Assembly: GCF_036375055.1 (NCBI RefSeq)
Contig: NZ_DASUSQ010000006.1
Location: 81,450 to 145,449 of the forward strand
Length of the DNA: 64,000 nucleotides
From: Umezawaea sp036375055
GTDB taxonomy: Bacteria; Actinomycetota; Actinomycetes; Mycobacteriales; Pseudonocardiaceae
Direction of reading: 5' to 3'
The notes beneath the pieces are model-generated. The model had not been told where the DNA came from. It saw only the letters and a program-made list of their open reading frames with translations, and did not search any database. The position numbers and the translations under genes are program-made. Position 1 is the first letter of the stretch, and every line of letters starts with the position of its first letter. Positions 24,691-31,980 of this stretch are shown here, one piece after another.

Positions 24691-25190
24691 CCGGCGTGCG
24701 GCACACCACCACCGCGTCCCCGGTCGGCGACCTGACGCTCGTGGCGGACGGCGACGCCCTGGTCGGGCTCTACTTCGACGGCCACCGGCGCACGCCGAGG
24801 CTGACCGACCTCGGGCCGCGCACCGACGACGGCTTCGACGAGGTGGTGCGGCAGCTGGGGGAGTACTTCGACGGCGAGCGCACGGAGTTCGACCTCCCCC
24901 TCGCGCCGCGCGGCTCCGCGTTCGAGCGCCGCGTGTGGGCGCTGCTCACCACGATCCCGCACGGCGAGACCCGCACCTACGGCCAGTTGGCCGTGGAACT
25001 CGGCGAACCCGGTTCCGCGCAGGCCGTCGGGAACGCCAACGGCTGGAACCCGATCAGCATCGTCGTGCCGTGCCACCGGGTGGTCGGGGCGAGCGGGAGC
25101 CTGACCGGGTACGCGGGTGGGCTGGAGCGCAAGCGGTTCCTGCTGACCCTGGAGGAGCCGCCCGCCGAGGCCGAAGGTCGACTGTTCTGA
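24687..25190 (+). CDS. ogt: Second methylated-DNA-protein cysteine methyltransferase
   Basis: A 167-residue O6-alkylguanine-DNA alkyltransferase with HTH IPHGETRTYGQLAVELG and active-site PCHRVV preceded by NPISIV. It lacks the N-terminal extension of the preceding paralogue and has the conventional Ogt layout. GTG start at 24687 overlaps the previous stop (GTGA), with GGAGG at 24678-24682. The tandem pair may divide labour between sensing and bulk repair, or between alkyl lesions of different size. Confidence 0.93.
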   Translation: MTGVRHTTTASPVGDLTLVADGDALVGLYFDGHRRTPRLTDLGPRTDDGFDEVVRQLGEYFDGERTEFDLPLAPRGSAFERRVWALLTTIPHGETRTYGQLAVELGEPGSAQAVGNANGWNPISIVVPCHRVVGASGSLTGYAGGLERKRFLLTLEEPPAEAEGRLF

Positions 25191-25452
25191 TCCTCGCGGG
25201 GGTCGCACCCGCCTGCCGCGGTGCTGCTCGCCGTCCACCCGGCCCTGCCCGGCCGATCGCCCACTCCGGATGGTGTCGTGACGGGTTCCGGCAGGTGTGA
25301 GCCGAAGGCACGCGACCGCACCGTCGCGGTCGAGTGCCTCTCGGGTGCGCCTCCGCGCCGGTCGGCTCCATCCGGGTGAACCCCGCGGACTTCGCGCACC
25401 GCACGATCCGTTCCACGCGAACATGCCCTCCGACCTGACCGAGGAGGCTCTT

Positions 25453-27825
25453 GTGGCGCGCCAGGACGGCATGGTGCTGGGGGAGGTCGAGGCCTGCCTC
25501 AAGCGGTTGGTGGGGGAGCACGAGTTCGTCACCGAGATCGGGCGGTTGAAGTTGAAGCCGTCGCACGTCGTGGCAGCGGTGTCCAAGGAGCGCCCCGTGA
25601 TGGCGGGCGCGCGCCGGGCGTTCGAGTCGGTCGCCGGGCTGGAGGAGGACATCGACGTCCACCGGAATTCCAAGCCGAGGTGGTGGCCACCGGTCTGGAA
25701 GCCGACCCCGGCCGAGTGGCGCTGCATGATCGCCATGGTGGGCGTCCCGGCCTGCTGGTTCGCCCTGCTCCTGTCGTTCGGCGCCCACCTCCCCGCGCCG
25801 GTGGTGGTCCTGTCGCTGCTGATCGTGCTCCCCGGCTCCATCGGCTGCGCGCTGTTCGGCTTGCCGGTGGAGTTCTGGCACAGGCTGCTGTGGGCGGCGG
25901 TGCTGGTGCGGCTGGCGGTGCGCGTGCCGACCCACCGCTGGGACCAGCGCCAGGAGTTGCGCGACGAGGTGCTCCGACCCGCACTCCGGAAGTGGCTCGG
26001 CGCGCAGACGACGCCGTCGTTCGACCTGGTGCTGGAACTGCGCGACGCGGACGGCCTCTCCCTGCCCGCCGGCGAGGGGCCGCTGGTGCGGACCTCGGCG
26101 GTCGACGAGTGCGCCCGCGAGGTCAACCGCAGGCTGCCGGGGGCGGTGGGACTCGCGGGCGCTCGCGGGGCGGGGAAGAGCACGATCATCAAGCGGGCGG
26201 TGGGGAACGAGTTCACCGACTCGGACTCGGCGCCGATGCTGGGGGTGCTGACCAGCGCCCCGGTGCGCTACGACGCGCGCGACTTCGTGCTCCACCTGCA
26301 CGCCTGCGTCTGCCGTGCCGTGCTCGACTTCCTCGCGCACCCCGGCGACCGCACCGGTTCGGAGACCCGGCACGAGTGGGCGCGCCTGCACCGGCGGTAC
26401 CTGTTCCGGCGACGGGCCGCGGACGTGTCGAAGGCGGTCCACTGGGCGGCGGCGTGGCTGCTCATGGCACTCGGGTTCGCCGGACTGGCGTGGGGGTGGG
26501 ACGGCGGTGTCCCGGCTCTCGTCCGGGAGGCCGCCGAGTTCACCGATCAGCTGTGGGCCAACGCCCAGGGGGTCGTCGAGAACCGGGACCTGCGCGGTGG
26601 CGCGGCGGTGCTCGCGCTGTTCTTCGCGCTCCGGGGAGCGTGGGGACTGGCGTGGGTGGTGCTGAGGCCGCTGCTCAACGCCCTCCCGCGGTTGGTCGCG
26701 CGACAGCGTTCGCCCACCGGGCGCGGACCCGCTCGCGCGGCCCTGGAGGTGGTCGCGCGCCAGCACCTGAGGACGATCAGGTTCCTCCAGACCCACACGT
26801 CCGGGTGGTCCGGGAAGGTCAGCGCTCCGATCGGGTCGGAACTGGGGTGGACCCGGTCGCTGGCGAAGGCGGAGCAGCCCTGGACCCACCCCGAGGTGGT
26901 GGGTCGCCTGCGGGACTTCCTCGACCTCGTGGTCGACGTGCTCGCCGTCGGGATGGGGGAGTTGAGCGGGATCGTGGTGGCGATCGACGAACTGGACAAG
27001 ATCGCCGACCCGGAGGAGGCGCAGCGGTTCCTCAACGAGATCAAGGGCGTCTTCGGCGTCCGCCACTGCCTGTTCCTCGTCTCCGTGTCGGACGACGCGC
27101 TCACGGCGTTCGAACGCCGCGGCATCCCCGCTCGCGACGCCTTCGACAGCGCCTTCACGACGATGGTCCACGTTCGGCCCTTCACCCTCGCCGAGTCCCG
27201 CGACTGGCTGGCCCAGCGTGCGCTCGGCATCCCGGAACCCTTCGTGTGGTTGTGCCACTGCATGTCCGCGGGATCGCCGCGCGACCTCGGCCGGACCGCC
27301 ATCGCCCTCCACGACCTCCACGAGCGGCACACCGGCGAACTGCTCCTCGCCGACGTGACGCGGGCACTGGTGCGCCAGGACCTCGACCTCAAGCTCCGAG
27401 CGTTCACGCACTCCGCGAGGCGGACCGCTCGATCGGACACCGACCCCCCGGACCAGCCGCAATCGCTGATCAGGGCGTTGCGGGACGCGACGACCGCGGA
27501 CGTGGCCCGGCTGCTCCCGCTCGCCGAGGACGTCTGGCGGTCGTCGCGGAGCACCCCGCCCACACCGCTGGCCGAGCTGTGCGCCGAGGTGGCGTGCTAC
27601 CTGCTGTTCTGCCAGGTGCTCACCGAGGTGTTCGGCGGCGACTTCGGCAGGGTGGCGCTCGCGCGGGTCGCCAGGGAACTCGGGGCCGGGGAGTCCGGGG
27701 GTGTCGCGGTCGCGCTCGCCGCGGCCCGTCAGCACATGGCGATCGACACGGCCCTCGCGTGGAGCGTCCTCGGCGAGTTCCGGGTCGCGCTGGGCGCCGC
27801 CCTGTCCGACCGGAGTGCGTCGTAG
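25453..27825 (+). CDS. KAP-like membrane-embedded P-loop NTPase
   Basis: A 790-residue protein. It has two membrane helices near residues 87-138, Walker A GARGAGKST near 238, two more helices (~330-350 and ~385-405) inserted between Walker A and Walker B, then Walker B VVAIDELDKI with Asp512, and a C-terminal helical region of ~270 residues. Membrane helices inside the P-loop domain are the hallmark of KAP NTPases (Kidins220, PifA). The GTG at 25453 sits five bases after GAGGAGG, so I prefer it to ATG 25423. PifA excludes phage T7, making defence a possible role here, but nothing in the sequence proves that. Confidence 0.78.
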   Translation: MARQDGMVLGEVEACLKRLVGEHEFVTEIGRLKLKPSHVVAAVSKERPVMAGARRAFESVAGLEEDIDVHRNSKPRWWPPVWKPTPAEWRCMIAMVGVPACWFALLLSFGAHLPAPVVVLSLLIVLPGSIGCALFGLPVEFWHRLLWAAVLVRLAVRVPTHRWDQRQELRDEVLRPALRKWLGAQTTPSFDLVLELRDADGLSLPAGEGPLVRTSAVDECAREVNRRLPGAVGLAGARGAGKSTIIKRAVGNEFTDSDSAPMLGVLTSAPVRYDARDFVLHLHACVCRAVLDFLAHPGDRTGSETRHEWARLHRRYLFRRRAADVSKAVHWAAAWLLMALGFAGLAWGWDGGVPALVREAAEFTDQLWANAQGVVENRDLRGGAAVLALFFALRGAWGLAWVVLRPLLNALPRLVARQRSPTGRGPARAALEVVARQHLRTIRFLQTHTSGWSGKVSAPIGSELGWTRSLAKAEQPWTHPEVVGRLRDFLDLVVDVLAVGMGELSGIVVAIDELDKIADPEEAQRFLNEIKGVFGVRHCLFLVSVSDDALTAFERRGIPARDAFDSAFTTMVHVRPFTLAESRDWLAQRALGIPEPFVWLCHCMSAGSPRDLGRTAIALHDLHERHTGELLLADVTRALVRQDLDLKLRAFTHSARRTARSDTDPPDQPQSLIRALRDATTADVARLLPLAEDVWRSSRSTPPTPLAELCAEVACYLLFCQVLTEVFGGDFGRVALARVARELGAGESGGVAVALAAARQHMAIDTALAWSVLGEFRVALGAALSDRSAS

Positions 27826-27869
27826 AGCGGCGGGTGTGGCCGTTACCTATTGATTTTCGATAGGAAGCC

Positions 27870-27882
27870 ATCGATAATCGAT
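27870..27882. promoter_or_regulatory. Palindrome ATCGATAATCGAT, likely operator of the DUF2975/XRE pair
   Basis: Two ATCGAT copies around a central A, ending four bases before the ATG of the DUF2975 gene. A further TCGATA lies at 27858-27863. The position would block transcription or translation start and fits autoregulation by the small XRE protein encoded by the second gene. Confidence 0.5.
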
Positions 27883-27885
27883 CGC

Positions 27886-28368
27886 ATGAACCGTTTCGCC
27901 ATCCTCGTGCTGCGGGGCGTCATCCTCTTCGGCGTCCTCGGTGGACTCTTCGGGCAGTTGGTCGTCATCCCCGTGCAGGCGGGCGACCAGGCCGAGCAGC
28001 TGCCGGAACTCGCGCCGATGGCCACGCCCTACACGGTGCTCGCGGTCCTGGTGGTCGCGTGCGTGCAGGCGGCGCTGGTCGCGGTGTGGATGCTGCTCGC
28101 GATGGTGGAGGCGGACGCGATCTTCACCAGGCGGGCGTTCCTGTGGGTCGACGTGGTGACCTGGGCGGCGGTCGCCGCGACCGCGTTGACCTTCGGCGTC
28201 GCGGGGCACCTCTCGACGCTCGACCTGGAGGAGCCCGCGAGCTTCCTGTTCTTCCAGGTGGCCGCGGCCGGGTTCGTCGAGTTCGCGTTCGTCCTGGTGA
28301 TGGTCGTGATGCGGGGATTGCTGCGGAAGGCGGCGGCGATCGAGGGTGAACTCGCCGAGGTGGTCTGA
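27886..28368 (+). CDS. DUF2975 membrane protein
   Basis: A 160-residue protein with four membrane helices (LRGVILFGVLGGLFGQLVVI, TVLAVLVVACVQAALVAVWM, FLWVDVVTWAAVAATALTFG and AAAGFVEFAFVLVMVVMRGL) and the family-typical VEADAIFTRRAFLWVD loop. DUF2975 proteins are usually paired with a small XRE regulator, as here, where the stop TGA overlaps the next ATG. The role of the family is unknown. Confidence 0.88.
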   Translation: MNRFAILVLRGVILFGVLGGLFGQLVVIPVQAGDQAEQLPELAPMATPYTVLAVLVVACVQAALVAVWMLLAMVEADAIFTRRAFLWVDVVTWAAVAATALTFGVAGHLSTLDLEEPASFLFFQVAAAGFVEFAFVLVMVVMRGLLRKAAAIEGELAEVV

Positions 28369-28586
28369 TGGCGATCGTGGTCGACATCGACGTGCTGCTC
28401 GCGCGGCGGAAGATGTCCGTCGGGGAGTTCGCCGAGGCCGTCGGCATCACGGTCGCCAACATCGCCGTGCTGAAGAACGGGCGGGCGAAGGCGGTGCGGT
28501 TCAGCACGCTCGACGCGATCTGCCGGGTGCTGGAGTGCCAGCCGGGGGAGGTGCTGCGCTGGGTGCCGGACGAGGCGGGGCCGTGA
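28368..28586 (+). CDS. Small XRE-family (HTH_26 / YozG-like) regulator
   Basis: A 72-residue one-domain Cro/C1-type regulator: IDVLLARRKMSVGEFAEAVG, then ITVANIAVLKNGRAKAVRFS and TLDAICRVLECQPGEVLRW. This is the standard partner of DUF2975 membrane proteins, and the start overlaps the DUF2975 stop (TGATG). It probably represses its own operon through the ATCGAT palindrome upstream. Confidence 0.92.
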   Translation: MAIVVDIDVLLARRKMSVGEFAEAVGITVANIAVLKNGRAKAVRFSTLDAICRVLECQPGEVLRWVPDEAGP

Positions 28587-28602
28587 CCCCGCCGGAGCGG
28601 GG
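28587..28602 (+). terminator. Short GC hairpin after the XRE gene
   Basis: CCCCGC and GCGGGG pair around CGGA directly after the stop codon. The rest of the 220-base gap to the next gene shows nothing further that I can support. Confidence 0.4.
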
Positions 28603-28806
28603 CCACGGGTGCGCCTGGTCGAGCGACGGGGTTCCGGTGGACGGGGTGGTGCCGGAGCAGGTCACCGAGCCGGCGTGCGCGGGCGGCTCGAACCGGACCC
28701 CGCGTTCACGCACCGGTGACGATCTCGCGCGGCGTCGCGCTCGCCGTCGGCAGGCTGATCCCCGAGAACGCGAGGACCGGGATCGGCGCCCCCTCGGCGT
28801 CCCGCG

Positions 28807-30162
28807 CTACCCCTCGGCACCGCGGGACGCGACGCCCGCGGGCGCCGAGGGGGCGCGGACGCCGAGTTCGGCGGTCGGCGTCCGGTAGGTCTCCCGTCCC
28901 GTGGCCACGGCCACCACGTTGACCAGGCAGAGCACGGCGGTGAACACCGCCACGCCGACCCAGTTCGCGCTCTTGTCGCCCGCGATGGCCGCGGCGATGG
29001 AGGGCGTGAACCCGGCGACGGCGAACCCGATCTGGGTGCCGATCGCCATGCCGGAGAGCCTGACCTCGGCGGTGAACATCTCGCCGTAGAACGACGGCCA
29101 GACGGCGTTCGTCGCGCTGTAGACGACGCCGAACAGCAGGATGCCGACGAGGAAGACGAGCGTGTAGTCGGCGGAGGAGATCGCGCCCAGGTAGGCGAAC
29201 ATCAGGACGGCGCAGCCGAGTGAGCCGCCGATGAACACCGGCTTGCGGCCGACGCGGTCGGCGAGCCTCGCCCACAGCGGGATGGCGGCCAGCGCCACGA
29301 CGTTCGCGAGCACACCGACCCACAGCATCGGCGTCCGGTCCAGCCCGGCGGAGTTGACCGCGTACGACAGGGCGTAGACGGTGAAGATGGTGCTGACGGA
29401 GGCGATGACGGCCGCCGCGACCACCCGCAGCACGTCCGCCCAGTGGTCGCGGAACAGGATGGTGATCGGCAGCTTGGTGGGAGCCCTGCCCGCGATCTCC
29501 TGCTCGAAGACCGGTGTCTCGTCGAGCTTGCGGCGGATCACGAAGCCGACGACGACCACGATCGCGCTGAGCCAGAACGGGAGCCGCCAGCCCCACGACA
29601 GCAGGTCCTCCTGGGGGAGCACGGCGATCGGCAGGAACACGGCGGTGGCGAGGATCTGCCCGGCCTGGGTGCCGCTGAGCGTGAAGCTCGTGTAGTAGGC
29701 GCGCCTGTCGTCCGGGGCGTGCTCCAGGCTCATCGAGTTCGCGCCCGCCTGCTCGCCCGCGGCGGACAACCCCTGGAGCAGTCGGGTGATGACCAGCAGC
29801 ACCGGCGCGGCCACGCCGATGTCGTCGTAGGTCGGCAGGCAGCCGATGAGGAACGTCGAGAACCCCATCAGCAGCAGCGTGAACACCAGCACGCGCTTGC
29901 GGCCGAAGCGGTCGCCGACGTGCCCGAGGACCACGGCGCCGACCGGTCGGGCGAGGTAGCCGACGCCGAAGGTCGCCAGCGCGAGCAGGGTTCCGGTGGC
30001 GGGGCTCGACGTCGGGAAGAAGATCTTGCCGAAGACCAGCGCCGCCGCTGTGCCGTAGATGAAGAAGTCGTAGTACTCCAGCGCGCTCCCGATCCACGCG
30101 GCGAGAGCGGCCTTGCGGGGTTTGCCGGGTGTGGGCGTGGGACCGGCGGGGTGTGCGGCCAC
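28807..30162 (-). CDS. MHS-family MFS transporter, probable shikimate/quinate importer
   Basis: A 451-residue, 12-helix transporter of the metabolite:H+ symporter branch: LEYYDFFIYGTAAALVFGKI at helix 1, GHVGDRFGRKRVLVFTLLLM after helix 2, and LLQGLSAAGEQAGANSM, all signatures of the ShiA/KgtP/ProP group. It is the transporter of the adjacent quinate/shikimate locus (dehydrogenase plus dehydroshikimate dehydratase), so uptake of shikimate or quinate is the best guess. Its promoter carries a TetR-type site (30207-30226) matching one before the dehydrogenase gene. Confidence 0.88.
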   Translation of the reverse strand: MAAHPAGPTPTPGKPRKAALAAWIGSALEYYDFFIYGTAAALVFGKIFFPTSSPATGTLLALATFGVGYLARPVGAVVLGHVGDRFGRKRVLVFTLLLMGFSTFLIGCLPTYDDIGVAAPVLLVITRLLQGLSAAGEQAGANSMSLEHAPDDRRAYYTSFTLSGTQAGQILATAVFLPIAVLPQEDLLSWGWRLPFWLSAIVVVVGFVIRRKLDETPVFEQEIAGRAPTKLPITILFRDHWADVLRVVAAAVIASVSTIFTVYALSYAVNSAGLDRTPMLWVGVLANVVALAAIPLWARLADRVGRKPVFIGGSLGCAVLMFAYLGAISSADYTLVFLVGILLFGVVYSATNAVWPSFYGEMFTAEVRLSGMAIGTQIGFAVAGFTPSIAAAIAGDKSANWVGVAVFTAVLCLVNVVAVATGRETYRTPTAELGVRAPSAPAGVASRGAEG

Positions 30163-30206
30163 GTTGGGCTCCTCTGTGGTGCTCCGTTGCAGAACAGGGA
30201 CCGGCT

Positions 30207-30226
30207 ACGTACGTACTAGATAGTTA
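30207..30226 (-). promoter_or_regulatory. Probable TetR operator before the MHS transporter
   Basis: On the minus strand the site reads TAACTATCTAGTACGTACGT. It matches the site at 31007-31026 at 15 of 20 positions (shared core TAACTnnCnAGTnCGTACnT), 45 bases from the transporter start. Confidence 0.6.
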
Positions 30227-30268
30227 ATAGCGGAGATGGTGAGGACTCGGCCGTGCCGTGTCAAGGGC

Positions 30269-30925
30269 TCAGCGGGAGGTCAGGTAGCTCACGAGCAGGT
30301 CGCCGACCATGCGGCGGTGGTGCTCGCGGCGGGCCGGGTCCAGCATGTCCCGGCCGAAGATGGCGTTGAACGTGTGCCGGTTCGCGATGCGGAACACGCA
30401 GAACGCGCTGATCGCCATGTGCACGTCGAGCGCGTCGACGTCGTCGCGGAAGTACCCCGCCGCACGGCCCCGGTCGAGGATGCGGGTGAGGACGTCGAGC
30501 GCCGGGTTCGCCAGCCCGGCCAGCTCGGTCGAGTGCGCGATGTGCTCGGCGCGGTGGATGTTCTCGATGCTGACCAGCCGCACGAAGTCCGGGTGCGACT
30601 CGTGGTGGTCGAACGTCAGCTCGGCGAGGCTGCGCAGCGCGTCGATCGGGTCGAGGTGCTCGACGTCGAGGTCCCGCTCGATGGAGCGGATGACCGCGTA
30701 CGAGCGTTCCAGGACCTCGATGAACAGCTGCTCCTTGCCGCCGAAGTAGTAGTAGATCATCCGCTTGGTGGTGCTGGTCTTGGCGGCGATCTCGTCCACC
30801 CTGGCGCCGTCGTAGCCCTTGTCGGCGAACTCGTGCGCGGCGACGGCGAGGATCTCGGCCTTGGTGCGCTCGGCGTCGCGGGAGCGGTCGACGGCCGGCG
30901 CGTCCCCGGAGGGCGGTGCTGCCAC
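30269..30925 (-). CDS. TetR-family regulator of the quinate/shikimate locus
   Basis: A 218-residue TetR protein. The N-terminal HTH reads KAEILAVAAHEFADKGYDGA, then RVDEIAAKTSTTKRMIYYYF and GGKEQLF; the C-terminal ligand domain (HESHPDFVRLVSIENIHRAE) resembles the TetR_C group seen in aromatic-catabolism repressors. GTG start at 30925. It lies between the transporter and the catabolic genes, both of which carry the same ~20-base site, so it probably represses both until a pathway intermediate binds. Confidence 0.9.
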   Translation of the reverse strand: MAAPPSGDAPAVDRSRDAERTKAEILAVAAHEFADKGYDGARVDEIAAKTSTTKRMIYYYFGGKEQLFIEVLERSYAVIRSIERDLDVEHLDPIDALRSLAELTFDHHESHPDFVRLVSIENIHRAEHIAHSTELAGLANPALDVLTRILDRGRAAGYFRDDVDALDVHMAISAFCVFRIANRHTFNAIFGRDMLDPARREHHRRMVGDLLVSYLTSR

Positions 30926-31006
30926 GGACTTCCTCTCTCGCCACGGGTGCTGCCGCCCACCACTCTAGGTGTCCCCTTCCCCGCGCCGCCCGTCCTGGGG
31001 TACAAC

Positions 31007-31026
31007 TAACTCACCAGTTCGTACAT
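31007..31026 (+). promoter_or_regulatory. Probable TetR operator before the shikimate dehydrogenase gene
   Basis: The site reads TAACTCACCAGTTCGTACAT, inside a looser inverted repeat (GTACAACT ... AGTTCGTAC, 31000-31024). It is 19 bases before the ATG at 31045, just upstream of AGGAGAGG, and matches the site before the transporter. Confidence 0.65.
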
Positions 31027-31044
31027 TACGAGGAGAGGTCGCCG

Positions 31045-31980
31045 ATGTCGCACACCTCGTTCCCCGACGCGGTCCGCGAACACGCCGACCTGGCGCGCGG
31101 CGCGCTGCTGGTCGGGCTCGTGGGAACGGGCATCGGGCCGTCGCTGAGCCCGGCGCTGCACGAGGGGGAGGCGCGCAGGCTCGGCGTGCGCTACCGGTAC
31201 CGGCGGATCGACCTCGCCGACTGGGGGCTGGCGCCCGAGGCGGTCGGCGACGTCCTGGCGATCACCCGCGACGCGGGCTACCGCGGCCTGAACATCACCC
31301 ACCCGTGCAAGCAGGCCGTCCTGCCGCACCTGGACGAGCTGTCCGCCGACGCCGAAGCCCTCGGCGCGGTGAACACGGTGGTGTTCGAGGGCGGCCGGGC
31401 CGTCGGCCACAACACCGACTGGTCCGGCTTCACCCGCGGCCTCGCCGTCGGCCTGCCGGGAGCGGCCCTCGGCTCCGTCGTGCTGCTCGGCGCGGGCGGG
31501 GCGGGCGCCGCCGTGGCCTACGGGCTGCTCACGGCCGGAGCGGGCACCGTGCACGTCGCCGACCTCGACGGCGACCGCAGCGCGGCGCTGGTGGAGTCGC
31601 TCCGGACAGGGTTCGGCGCGGGCCGCGCGGTGGCCGTCCACGGCGACGACGGCCTCGCCGCGGCGATCGGGTCCGCCGACGGCCTCGTGCACGCCACCCC
31701 CACGGGGATGGCCGAGCACCCCGGCCTCCCGCTGCCCGCCGACCTGCTGCGCCGGGACCTGTGGGTCGCGGAGGTCGTCTACCGGCCGCTCGACACCGAG
31801 CTGGTCACCACCGCGCGGGCCCGCGGCTGCCGCGTGCTCGACGGCGGCCGGATGTTCGCCTACCAGGCCGCGCAGGGGTTCCGGCTGTTCACCGGCGAGG
31901 AACCCGACGTCGACCGGATGCTCAGCCACTTCGACCACCTGGTCCGCACCTCGGGGGAGGGGACGTCCGATGTCGGTTGA
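31045..31980 (+). CDS. qsuD: Shikimate/quinate 5-dehydrogenase (AroE/QsuD-like)
   Basis: A 311-residue dehydrogenase. SLSPALHE is the substrate-binding start, GLNITHPCKQAVLPHLDEL carries the catalytic Lys in the HPCKQ form typical of catabolic quinate/shikimate dehydrogenases, HNTDWSGF holds the catalytic Asp, and LLGAGGAGAAVAYGL is the nucleotide loop. It oxidises shikimate or quinate to the dehydro-acid. AGGAGAGG precedes the ATG. The next gene starts 11 bases inside its 3' end, so they are coupled. The context is catabolic rather than aromatic biosynthesis. Confidence 0.9.
   Translation: MSHTSFPDAVREHADLARGALLVGLVGTGIGPSLSPALHEGEARRLGVRYRYRRIDLADWGLAPEAVGDVLAITRDAGYRGLNITHPCKQAVLPHLDELSADAEALGAVNTVVFEGGRAVGHNTDWSGFTRGLAVGLPGAALGSVVLLGAGGAGAAVAYGLLTAGAGTVHVADLDGDRSAALVESLRTGFGAGRAVAVHGDDGLAAAIGSADGLVHATPTGMAEHPGLPLPADLLRRDLWVAEVVYRPLDTELVTTARARGCRVLDGGRMFAYQAAQGFRLFTGEEPDVDRMLSHFDHLVRTSGEGTSDVG

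Noticed and set aside
25297..25452. Longer N-terminus for the KAP-like NTPase
   Set aside because: The added residues are Arg/Ser/Pro-rich and unlike a folded domain; GTG 25453 has GAGGAGG at the right distance.
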